A stretch of DNA of 6,935 bases from JABCPH02 sp963524305 (lineage in GTDB: Bacteria; Fusobacteriota; Fusobacteriia; Fusobacteriales; Leptotrichiaceae). The stretch lies in assembly GCA_963524305.1 (NCBI GenBank), contig CAURGH010000040.1, positions 1 through 6,935 on the forward strand. The letters are read 5' to 3'. The notes beneath the pieces were generated by a model. That model was not told where the DNA came from. It worked only from the letters and a program-made list of their open reading frames with translations, and made no database searches. Positions 1-5,926 of the stretch are shown one piece after another. Position numbers and translations under genes: made by a program. Within the stretch, counting starts at the first letter, position 1, and each line of letters starts with the position of its first letter.

Positions 1-54
1 AAAGAAACTAAATAGTACTTAAGAACCTCGCGACTTCAGTCGTGAGAGGTTCAG
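1..54 (+). mobile_element. Right end of an IS200/IS605-family (TnpB) element, partial
   Basis: A hairpin with a TTCA loop is visible. CTCGCGAC (27-34) pairs with GTCGTGAG (39-46), with one G-T wobble. Alternatively GAACCTC (23-29) pairs with GAGGTTC (46-52) around a CGAC/GTCG core. From family knowledge, an ACGACTTCAGTCGT-type hairpin just after tnpB is a hallmark of the right end of IS200/IS605 elements. There it is both the subterminal hairpin recognised by the TnpA transposase and the 3' end of the TnpB guide (omega) RNA. The element probably ends around TTCA(G), 50-54. The 5' part, including any tnpB, lies outside the window. Possible tnpB stop codons are TAG at 13-15 (frame 1) or TAA at 19-21 (frame 2); I cannot tell which, if either, is used. 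The exact boundary is inferred. Confidence 0.7.
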
Positions 55-58
55 GAGG

Positions 59-127
59 AAAAGAACTATTTTAATGAGATAATTTAGAAAAATATTCGTA
101 ATTATTATTGTTAAAAATAGTTCTTTT
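59..127. repeat. 14-bp perfect inverted repeat, possible terminator or operator
   Basis: AAAAGAACTATTTT (59-72) is exactly reverse-complementary to AAAATAGTTCTTTT (114-127), with 41 nt between. Two further T residues (128-129) follow the second arm. On the + strand this resembles a long-loop intrinsic terminator for whatever transcribes the IS end or genes upstream. The arms are A/T-rich and the loop is large, so termination is uncertain. The second arm fills most of the spacer of the manO promoter, so it could instead be a regulator site. Confidence 0.45.
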
Positions 128-136
128 TTGTATAAT
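108..136 (+). promoter_or_regulatory. Promoter for manO and the DUF2721 gene
   Basis: TTGTTA (108-113) is followed by a 17-nt spacer and a perfect TATAAT (131-136), a sigma-70-type arrangement. Transcription would begin near 143, leaving a leader of about 124 nt before the TTG start of manO. The IS end lies immediately upstream, so this promoter may be what keeps the two downstream genes expressed independently of sequences beyond the element. Confidence 0.6.
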
Positions 137-152
137 AGAATAAATAGTGTTG

Positions 153-179
153 AATAAAAATATATTCGATATTTTTATT
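153..179 (+). other. A/T-only hairpin in the manO leader
   Basis: AATAAAAATAT (153-163) pairs perfectly with ATATTTTTATT (169-179) around the 5-nt loop ATTCG. A G-T and a T-A pair can extend the stem outward. It lies about 10 nt after the predicted transcription start and about 90 nt before the RBS. It could stabilise the mRNA 5' end or bind a regulator. Stems like this arise easily in such A/T-rich DNA, so its role is unproven. Confidence 0.35.
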
Positions 180-266
180 TAGGATAAATTAGTTATAACG
201 CTTAATTTATAAATATTTTAAATTTTACGATTAAAAAAATAAAAATAAAAAGGAAAGGAGAAAAGA

Positions 267-644
267 TTGGCAATTTCAAAAAATACAAAAGTTTTATTTA
301 ACACAAAAGCAAATTTGTTGAGTGGAATGTTAGGAAATAAAAATGGCGATATTTTGGTAGGTGATAAGGCGTTTGAATTTTATAATTCGAGGAATCCAGA
401 GGATTATATTCAAATTCCATGGGAAGAAATAAAACTTGTTAGAGCTCAAATATTTTTTAAGGATAAATATATAAGAGGATTTTTTGTTGATACAAAAAGC
501 TCGGGGACATTTAATTTTGTAGTGAAAAATGCAGGAAAAACGCTAAAAACAATGCGAGATTTTATCGGAAATGAAAAAATTGTTAGAAATAAACCGTTAT
601 TTTCGATTAAAAATTTATTTTCTAGGAAGAAAAGCGAAAAATAA
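267..644 (+). CDS. manO: DUF956 / ManO family protein
   Basis: This 125-aa cytosolic protein belongs to the DUF956 family, whose members often sit after manXYZ and are annotated as putative regulators of the mannose PTS operon; the biochemical role is not established. The diagnostic block is at residues 32-55: GDKAFEFYNSRNPEDY followed by IQIPWEEI. A second conserved part, FFVDTKSSGTFNFVVKN, covers about 72-88. The C-terminal tail (about 108-125) is basic. Length is normal for the family. The start is TTG at 267, chosen because AGGAAAGGAG (251-260) lies 6 nt upstream and the next Met is residue 21, too far in. No PTS gene is visible in the window; an IS end lies upstream and a DUF2721 gene 33 nt downstream, probably co-transcribed. 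Family assignment is confident; function is inferred from relatives. Confidence 0.88.
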   Translation: MAISKNTKVLFNTKANLLSGMLGNKNGDILVGDKAFEFYNSRNPEDYIQIPWEEIKLVRAQIFFKDKYIRGFFVDTKSSGTFNFVVKNAGKTLKTMRDFIGNEKIVRNKPLFSIKNLFSRKKSEK

Positions 645-677
645 ATATTATAAATTTAAAAAAGTTAGGAGGATAAG

Positions 678-1076
678 ATGAATTTAGAAATTACAACACC
701 AGCAGTGTTATTTCCGTCAGTATCATTGCTATTGTTAGCATACACAAATAGATTTTTGACAATTGCTGGGTTGGTTCGGCAGATGAATGTTTGTAATCCT
801 AATGAATATGAAATAAGTCAAATTGAGAATTTAAGAAAAAGATTGCAATACATAAAAAAAATGCAATATTATGGAGTTAGTAGCCTTTTAATGTGTGTAC
901 TTTCGATGTTTTTCTTGTTTTTTAAATTAAATTTATTTGGGATGATGGCATTCGTAATTAGTTTGATATTGATGATTGCGTCGCTATTTTTTACATTAAA
1001 AGAAATACATATTTCATTGGAAGCATTAAAAATTCACTTAAATCATTGTCAATATGATGATGACGAGGAAAAATAA
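678..1076 (+). CDS. DUF2721 family membrane protein
   Basis: This 132-aa integral membrane protein matches DUF2721, a family of unknown function. The N-terminus TTPAVLFPSVSLLLLAYTNRF (residues 6-26, where the family signature lies) forms the first hydrophobic segment. A charged, probably helical stretch follows at about 40-63 (EISQIENLRKRLQYIKK). Two more membrane segments lie at about 65-84 and 87-106, joined by a very short turn. The C-terminus is acidic (DDDEEK). The start is ATG, with a perfect AGGAGG (667-672) 5 nt upstream. It follows manO by 33 nt without a visible promoter or terminator, so the two probably share a transcript. Nothing in the sequence shows a catalytic site. A role in envelope or ion homeostasis would be a guess. 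Confidence 0.85.
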   Translation: MNLEITTPAVLFPSVSLLLLAYTNRFLTIAGLVRQMNVCNPNEYEISQIENLRKRLQYIKKMQYYGVSSLLMCVLSMFFLFFKLNLFGMMAFVISLILMIASLFFTLKEIHISLEALKIHLNHCQYDDDEEK

Positions 1077-1119
1077 ATTGTGTATAATGATTGAATAAAA
1101 AAGAAAAAATTGTTATAAT
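1060..1119 (+). promoter_or_regulatory. Tandem promoters for the glmU operon
   Basis: The stronger candidate is TTGAAT (1091-1096), a 17-nt spacer, and TATAAT (1114-1119) preceded by TGT (extended -10). It would start transcription near 1126, about 107 nt before glmU. A second candidate is ATGACG (1060-1065), 17 nt, and TATAAT (1083-1088); its -35 lies within the last codons of the DUF2721 gene. No intrinsic terminator separates that gene from glmU, so read-through is also possible. Confidence 0.6.
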
Positions 1120-1232
1120 CTAATATATAGAAATTAAATGATAATATTATAGTTATTAAAATTTATTGTTTTCAAAAAAATTTATCATTTGGTAAAAAAT
1201 CAAATTTTAGATTATTGTTTAGAGGAGGAAAA

Positions 1233-2573
1233 ATGATATCGTTAATCTTGGCTGCAGGAAAAGGTACAAGAATGAAATCTGAAAAACCTAAGGTTTTGCA
1301 CGAAGTAAACGGAATGCCTATGCTGAAAAGAGTAGTAAAAGTTTTGGAAGATTCTGGAATTGAAAAAAATCTTTTCATTTTGGGTCATAAAAAAGAAGTT
1401 GTTCTTGAAGCGATGGGTGACGTAATGTATGTTGAGCAAAAGGAACAATTAGGGACTGGACATGCAGTTTTAATTGCAAAAGAAAAATTAGGAAATTTAA
1501 AAGAAGATGTTTTAATTACTTGTGGAGATACACCTTTATTAAAATCTGAAACTTTTAATAAAATGAAAAAAATCTTTGAAGAAAAAGATTTAGATTGCAT
1601 AGTTCTTTCATGTAAAGTAAAAAATCCTTTTGGATATGGACGAATTATTAAAGAAAATGGAAATATAGTTGATATTGTTGAAGAAAAAGAAGCAACTGAT
1701 GAACAAAGAAAAATTGATGAAATTAATACAGGTGTGTATATTTTCAAAAATGAAAAATTGTTGGAAGCAGTTGAAAAAATTGATAACAACAACTCAAAAG
1801 GTGAATATTACTTGACAGATGTAATCAAAATCTTATCTAGCGAAGGACAAAAAGTTGAAAGTTTTCAAATTGAAGATGAAGATGAAGTTTTAGGAGTAAA
1901 TTCAAAAGTCCAATTAGCTCAAGCTAATCGAATTTTAAGAGAAAGAAAAAATGTAGAATTAATGGATAATGGTGTAATTTTGATAGATCCAGCAACTACT
2001 TATATCGAAGAAAATGTTGAGATTGGACAAGACACAGTAATTTATCCAAATGTAACAATTCAAGGAAATACAAAAATTGGAAAAAATTGTGAAATTTTAG
2101 GAAATACGAGAATTGAAAATTCAGTAATTGGAGATAATGTGAGAATTGAGGCTTCTGTTGTGGAACAATCGACTTTAGAAGACGGTGTTACAGTAGGACC
2201 ATTTGCACATTTAAGACCAAAAGCTAACTTAAAATTAAATGCTCATGTAGGAAACTTTGTAGAAATTAAAAATGCTACTTTGGAAGAAGGCGTAAAAGCA
2301 GGACATTTGACATACATTGGAGATGCACAGGTTGGAGAGAGAACAAATATAGGAGCAGGGACAATAACTTGTAACTACGATGGAAAAAACAAACATAAAA
2401 CAAAAATAGGAAAAGATTCATTTATTGGAAGTAATTCAATAATAGTTGCACCGGTGGAAGTAGGTGAAAAATCATTTACTGCAGCTGGATCAGTAATTAC
2501 CAAAAATGTGCCAGACGAAACTTTAGCGTTTGGTAGAGCTAAACAGATAAACAAAGAAGGGTGGAACAAATAA
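1233..2573 (+). CDS. glmU: Bifunctional GlmU: GlcN-1-P acetyltransferase / GlcNAc-1-P uridylyltransferase
   Basis: GlmU makes UDP-GlcNAc from glucosamine-1-phosphate, acetyl-CoA and UTP in the cytosol, feeding peptidoglycan and LPS synthesis. The 446 aa hold both domains. The N-terminal uridylyltransferase has LAAGKGTRM (6-14), K20 of the PKVLH motif, QLGTGHA (72-78), GDTPLL (98-103, metal-binding Asp99), NPFGYGRI (131-138) and EINTG (163-167). The C-terminal left-handed beta-helix has hexapeptide repeats from about 255, PFAHLRP (323-329), VGNFVEIK (339-346), AGHLTY (356-361, catalytic His358) and NYDG (381-384). All key residues seem intact. The ATG at 1233 is preferred over TTG at 1215, because AGGAGG (1223-1228) lies just before it and the protein then begins MISLILAAGKG like other GlmUs. 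It probably opens the operon; prs begins 1 nt after its stop. Confidence 0.97.
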   Translation: MISLILAAGKGTRMKSEKPKVLHEVNGMPMLKRVVKVLEDSGIEKNLFILGHKKEVVLEAMGDVMYVEQKEQLGTGHAVLIAKEKLGNLKEDVLITCGDTPLLKSETFNKMKKIFEEKDLDCIVLSCKVKNPFGYGRIIKENGNIVDIVEEKEATDEQRKIDEINTGVYIFKNEKLLEAVEKIDNNNSKGEYYLTDVIKILSSEGQKVESFQIEDEDEVLGVNSKVQLAQANRILRERKNVELMDNGVILIDPATTYIEENVEIGQDTVIYPNVTIQGNTKIGKNCEILGNTRIENSVIGDNVRIEASVVEQSTLEDGVTVGPFAHLRPKANLKLNAHVGNFVEIKNATLEEGVKAGHLTYIGDAQVGERTNIGAGTITCNYDGKNKHKTKIGKDSFIGSNSIIVAPVEVGEKSFTAAGSVITKNVPDETLAFGRAKQINKEGWNK

Positions 2574-2574
2574 A

Positions 2575-3555
2575 ATGATAGCTTTGAGTAAAGAAGATAA
2601 AGAAAAAATAAGAATTTTTGCGGGATCATCGAGTAAAGAATTAGCAAAAAAAATAGCAGAGTATCTTGAAATAGATTTATCTTCAAATCAGATAGTAAAA
2701 TTTGCAGATGGAGAAACTTTTGTAAAATCAAATGAGAGTGTTAGAGGTTGTAAAGTATTTATTATTCAATCAACTTCAAAACCAGTAAATGAAAGTCTAA
2801 TGGAATTATTGATATTTATTGATGCATTGAGAAGAGCTTCAGCAAGAGAAATAACAGCAGTAATTCCATATTACGGATATGCAAGACAGGATAGAAAAGC
2901 AAGTCCAAGAGAGCCAATTACATCAAAATTAGTTGCAAATTTATTGACAGTAGCAGGAGCAACAAGAGTAATTACAATGGATTTACACGCAAGACAAATT
3001 CAAGGATTCTTTGATATTCCAGTAGATCATATGGAAGCATTGCCAATTTTAGCAAAACATTTCATAAAATATGGATTCAGTCCAGAAGATACAGTTGTAG
3101 TATCGCCTGATGTTGGAGGAGTAAAAAGAGCTAGAGGATTGGCAAACTGGTTGCATACACCACTTGCAATAATTGATAAAAGAAGAGCAAAAGCTAATGT
3201 GTCAGAAGTTATGAATATAATTGGAGATGTAAAAGGTAAGAAAGCAATTTTGATAGATGATATGATTGACACAGCCGGAACAATTTGTAACGCAGCTCAA
3301 GCATTAATAGATAAAGGTGCAACAGAAGTTTATGGATGTGCAACACATGCAGTATTTTCAGGTCCAGCAATAGAAAGATTAAAAAATTCAGCATTCACAG
3401 AAGTTGTACTGACAGATACAATTGAATTATCAGAAGATCAGCAATTTGATAAATTGAGAGTCTTAACAACAAGTAAAATGTTTGCTGAAACAATTAAGAG
3501 AATAACAACAAGTGAAGCAATAAGTGATTTATTTGAAATTCCAGTAGAAGATTAA
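2575..3555 (+). CDS. prs: Ribose-phosphate pyrophosphokinase (PRPP synthetase)
   Basis: Prs transfers pyrophosphate from ATP to ribose-5-phosphate. The resulting PRPP supplies purine, pyrimidine, histidine, tryptophan and NAD synthesis. The 326-aa length is normal for class I bacterial enzymes. Visible motifs are FADGETFV (43-50), PYYGYARQDRK (98-108), MDLHARQIQGFF (135-146, with active-site His138), SPDVGGVKRARGLA (177-190), the flexible catalytic loop starting DKRRAK (201-206), and the ribose-phosphate-binding site ILIDDMIDTAGT (225-236). The start is ATG, with AAGGGTGG (2557-2564) inside the glmU end serving as RBS at 10 nt, so translational coupling is likely. The glmU-prs pair matches gcaD-prs of Bacillus subtilis. 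No domain is missing. Confidence 0.97.
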   Translation: MIALSKEDKEKIRIFAGSSSKELAKKIAEYLEIDLSSNQIVKFADGETFVKSNESVRGCKVFIIQSTSKPVNESLMELLIFIDALRRASAREITAVIPYYGYARQDRKASPREPITSKLVANLLTVAGATRVITMDLHARQIQGFFDIPVDHMEALPILAKHFIKYGFSPEDTVVVSPDVGGVKRARGLANWLHTPLAIIDKRRAKANVSEVMNIIGDVKGKKAILIDDMIDTAGTICNAAQALIDKGATEVYGCATHAVFSGPAIERLKNSAFTEVVLTDTIELSEDQQFDKLRVLTTSKMFAETIKRITTSEAISDLFEIPVED

Positions 3556-3586
3556 TAGTAGAAATTAATAAAAGAGGATAATCAAA

Positions 3587-4195
3587 TTGGAAAAAATTGA
3601 AAAGGAAACAATAGAAATATTAAAAAAAGGGGGAGTTGTCATATTTCCGACCGACACAGTGTATGGAATTGGGGCTCTCCCTAAAAAGAAATCAGTAGAA
3701 AAGATTTATAAAATTAAGCATCGAGATTTTTCAAAAAAAATTATAGCGTTGGTAAGTGATGTAGAAAAAATTCAAGAAATGATTGATGAAACACCTCAAA
3801 ATTTGAAGAAAATTCAAAAAATTATTGATAAATTTTGGCCTGGTGAGTTAACAATTATTTTTAATGCAAATAAAGAATTTACAAAAAATTTTGATAGAAA
3901 TTTGGACACAATAGGGATTAGAATTCCTAAAAACAAGATTGCTTTAGAATTAATAAAAAATGCAGGTGGAATAATTTTGACAACAAGTGCAAATTTATCA
4001 GGAGAACCAGCGACTACTGATTTAAAAAAAATTAATGTAGAAGTTTTAGAAAATGTTGATTTTGTAATTGAAGAAAAGGAAATGAAATTGACAGGAATGC
4101 CTTCAACAATTATAAAATTTAATGATGGTAAAATTGAATTGTTGAGAAAGGGAAACATTTCGCTAAAAGAGATACAAAAAGAAATACAAAAATGA
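3587..4195 (+). CDS. tsaC: Sua5/YciO/YrdC-family threonylcarbamoyl-AMP synthase
   Basis: This family uses L-threonine, bicarbonate and ATP to make threonylcarbamoyl-AMP, the first step of t6A37 modification in tRNAs that read ANN codons. The 202 aa comprise one YrdC domain without the C-terminal Sua5 domain, hence TsaC-like. Motifs are PTDTVYGIGA (21-30), KHRDFSKKI (44-52, usually KxR..KP), FWPGELTII (83-91), IGIRIPK (109-115), LTTSANLSGEPA (131-142), PSTIIKF (172-178) and LLRKGNI (185-191). The start is TTG at 3587, with AGAGGA (3573-3578) 8 nt upstream; the protein then begins at the usual distance from the PTDT motif. It follows prs by 31 nt, probably in the same transcript. The nearby tRNA-Thr(UGU), reading ACN codons, would be a substrate class for this pathway. 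YciO-type paralogues share the fold, so the exact role is slightly less certain. Confidence 0.9.
   Translation: MEKIEKETIEILKKGGVVIFPTDTVYGIGALPKKKSVEKIYKIKHRDFSKKIIALVSDVEKIQEMIDETPQNLKKIQKIIDKFWPGELTIIFNANKEFTKNFDRNLDTIGIRIPKNKIALELIKNAGGIILTTSANLSGEPATTDLKKINVEVLENVDFVIEEKEMKLTGMPSTIIKFNDGKIELLRKGNISLKEIQKEIQK
4088..4116 (+). promoter_or_regulatory. Candidate internal promoter in the 3' end of tsaC
   Basis: A perfect TTGACA (4088-4093), a 17-nt spacer and TATAAA (4111-4116) lie within the codons for LTGMPSTIIKF. Transcription would start near 4123, about 100 nt before the unknown gene at 4224. It could give the unknown gene, the ATPase and the HAD gene expression separate from glmU-prs. 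Since it overlaps a conserved protein motif in A/T-rich DNA, coincidence is possible. Confidence 0.4.
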
Positions 4196-4223
4196 TTTTT
4201 TTAAAGGAAAGGTGATAAAGTTA

Positions 4224-4697
4224 ATGGCAAAAATGGTGAATCCAAATTCGGTTAACGATATGGAAATAATTAATGCAAAGGCACAAGCAAAGATGTCACA
4301 GTTAGTTCAAAAAATTGGAAAAGGGAAAAGAAGAGTGACTGTAACATTTAATAAAACTACGAGAAGTTATGTAGCAAAATTAATTGAAGAAATGAAAAAA
4401 CAAATGATAACGTACGAAAAACAATTGCCAAATTTGTTTAACTTTTTTAATTATTTAGAAAAAGAAACAAAAGTAACTAAAGCAAATAGAAAAGAAAAAA
4501 CAAAAGATGTTTTGCTTTCGTATGAAGAAGTTGATTTCTTGAAATTACAGTTGAAAGAAACTATAAAAGGGATTGAAATACAATCGAAAAATTTAAAATG
4601 GTATAATTTTTTGAAAAAAAGTATGTACAAAATGTTGAAAAAACAAACTGAAGAAACTTTAGAAAATGTTAACAGTGGGAATGTTAAAAAGAAATAA
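4224..4697 (+). CDS. Lysine-rich protein of unknown function
   Basis: I do not recognise this 157-aa protein. It has about 30 Lys, only four Arg and no Cys, and shows no signal peptide or convincing membrane segment, so it is probably cytosolic. The basic stretch KIGKGKRRVTVTFNKTTRSY (30-49) looks like a possible beta-strand or nucleic-acid-contacting region. Residues about 50-75 and 97-145 look helical and amphipathic (for example VDFLKLQLKETIKGI and FLKKSMYKMLKKQTEE); the tail is KKK. I prefer the ATG at 4224: AAAGGTG (4208-4214) lies 9 nt upstream, whereas the alternative GTG at 4212 would overlap that RBS and add four residues. It lies between tsaC and the GspE-like ATPase (59-nt gap), so a link to the ATPase is possible but only positional. 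Confidence 0.72.
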   Translation: MAKMVNPNSVNDMEIINAKAQAKMSQLVQKIGKGKRRVTVTFNKTTRSYVAKLIEEMKKQMITYEKQLPNLFNFFNYLEKETKVTKANRKEKTKDVLLSYEEVDFLKLQLKETIKGIEIQSKNLKWYNFLKKSMYKMLKKQTEETLENVNSGNVKKK

Positions 4698-4756
4698 TTT
4701 GGCTGAAAAATAGTTGAGGAAAAAATAAAAAATTAAAGTAAAAGGGTGAGGGAAAA

Positions 4757-5893
4757 TTGAATAATAAACTATTGTCGAGTAGCGTAATTTCGTATGTGAA
4801 TGAAATTATTAAAAAAGGAATTTTGAAAAAGGCAAGTGATATTCATATCAAATTTGATGATTTGGATGGAATGGAAATAAAATATAGAATCGATGGGATT
4901 TTGCAGGAAGTTGAAGAATTATTCGAGATAATCAATAAAAAGATTTTGGAAAGAAATGTTGTAGAGATAATATCACGGATAAAAATTTTGTCTGAAATGA
5001 ATGTAGCGGAGAAAAGAAAGCCACAAGACGGTAGCTTTTCTTTTTTATTGGATGAAAAAAGATATGATGTACGGGTAGCGTATATGCCAACAATAAATGG
5101 AGAGAGCGTAGTTTTAAGGATATTGAAAAGCTTTTTGGAAAATACAGAGTTAAAAACATTGGGTTTTTCAAATGAAAGTGAAAAAATTTTGGAAAAAATG
5201 TTAAAAAGAAAATATGGTATGATTTTAGTTAGTGGACCAACTGGTTCAGGGAAATCGACTACTTTGTTATCTATGATTGAAAAATTGAACGATGGAAAGC
5301 GAAAAATAATAACAGTGGAAGATCCTGTCGAGAATAAAATAAAAGGAATTGTGCAAGTGCAAGTGAATAATGAGATTGGAGTAACTTTTTCAGAAATTTT
5401 AAAAAGTTGTCTAAGAAATGATCCAGATGTAATTGTCGTGTCTGAAATTAGAGATGAAATTACAGCGGAAATTGCCGTGAGAGCAGCACTTACGGGACAT
5501 TTGGTAATATCGACGATTCACACAAATAATGCAATTGCAACGATAACGAGGCTTGTAGATATGGGAATTCCAAAATATTTGATTTTAGACTCGATGATAG
5601 GCGTAGTAGCTCAAAGATTAATTGGGAAAAAATGTGATAATTACAGGAATCATTTAGATGAACATAGCTGTAATAGATGTAATAACGGCTACGACGGACG
5701 AATTGTCATAAATGAAATACTTTATCTTAACGAAGAAGTGAAAAATATTCTGAAAAAAAATGAGTTAGGAGAAAAAGTAAAAAAAGAAATAAAAGAATTA
5801 GAAACAGCAAAATACATTGATTTTTCAATGGATGTAAACAAAAAAATAGAAAAAAATCTAATTTTTGAAAAGGATGCGTTTGAATTTAGTTAA
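4757..5893 (+). CDS. Compact GspE/PilB/ComGA-type secretion or pilus assembly ATPase
   Basis: This 378-aa AAA-like ATPase powers pilin or pseudopilin assembly at the inner face of the cytoplasmic membrane. It lacks the N-terminal N1 domain of full GspE/PilB (usually above 500 aa) and resembles ComGA in size. The N2 domain shows ASDIHIKF (26-33), KYRIDGIL (42-49), SRIKIL (73-78) and AEKRKPQDG (84-92). The ATPase domain has Walker A GPTGSGKST (160-168), Asp box TVEDPVE (186-192), Walker B region DPDVIVVSEIRDE (222-234) and His box TGHLVISTIHTNNA (246-259). Oddities: Ser229 replaces the usual Gly before EIRD, and the zinc site has only Cys293, Cys305 and Cys308 instead of four cysteines, before GYDGR (311-315). 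The end is divergent. The start is TTG, 4 nt after GGGTGAGGG (4744-4752). No pilC/gspF or pilin gene follows. Which system it serves (T2SS, T4P or competence) cannot be decided. Confidence 0.9.
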   Translation: MNNKLLSSSVISYVNEIIKKGILKKASDIHIKFDDLDGMEIKYRIDGILQEVEELFEIINKKILERNVVEIISRIKILSEMNVAEKRKPQDGSFSFLLDEKRYDVRVAYMPTINGESVVLRILKSFLENTELKTLGFSNESEKILEKMLKRKYGMILVSGPTGSGKSTTLLSMIEKLNDGKRKIITVEDPVENKIKGIVQVQVNNEIGVTFSEILKSCLRNDPDVIVVSEIRDEITAEIAVRAALTGHLVISTIHTNNAIATITRLVDMGIPKYLILDSMIGVVAQRLIGKKCDNYRNHLDEHSCNRCNNGYDGRIVINEILYLNEEVKNILKKNELGEKVKKEIKELETAKYIDFSMDVNKKIEKNLIFEKDAFEFS

Positions 5894-5926
5894 AAAATTC
5901 AGTAAAAATGCAGAAAGTGGAAGCAC

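Noticed and set aside
53..81. Small gene after AGGAGG at 53-58
   Set aside because: The only ATG (74-76) is followed by one codon and a stop, so no peptide of any size is encoded.
184..210. Hairpin ATAAATTA / TAATTTAT in the manO leader
   Set aside because: Eight A/T pairs with an 11-nt loop are weak and expected by chance in DNA of this composition.
1215..1232. TTG start for glmU at 1215
   Set aside because: It would place the AGGAGG ribosome binding site inside the gene and add six residues before the family-typical MISLILAAGKG start.
1126..1232. Riboswitch or glmS-like ribozyme in the glmU leader
   Set aside because: Only a weak 9-bp A/T repeat (1136-1144 with 1182-1190, 37-nt loop) is visible, and no conserved riboswitch or ribozyme core is seen.
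1172..1792. Long minus-strand reading frames opposite glmU
   Set aside because: They lie antisense to a clearly conserved gene, have no family resemblance and lack convincing RBSs. They arise from the codon pattern of glmU.
1812..1839. Internal promoter in glmU (TTGACA, 16 nt, TATCTA)
   Set aside because: The -10 is poor, the spacing is not optimal, and there is no gene start nearby.
2944..2972. Internal promoter in prs (TTGACA at 2944)
   Set aside because: No acceptable -10 hexamer lies at 16-18 nt.
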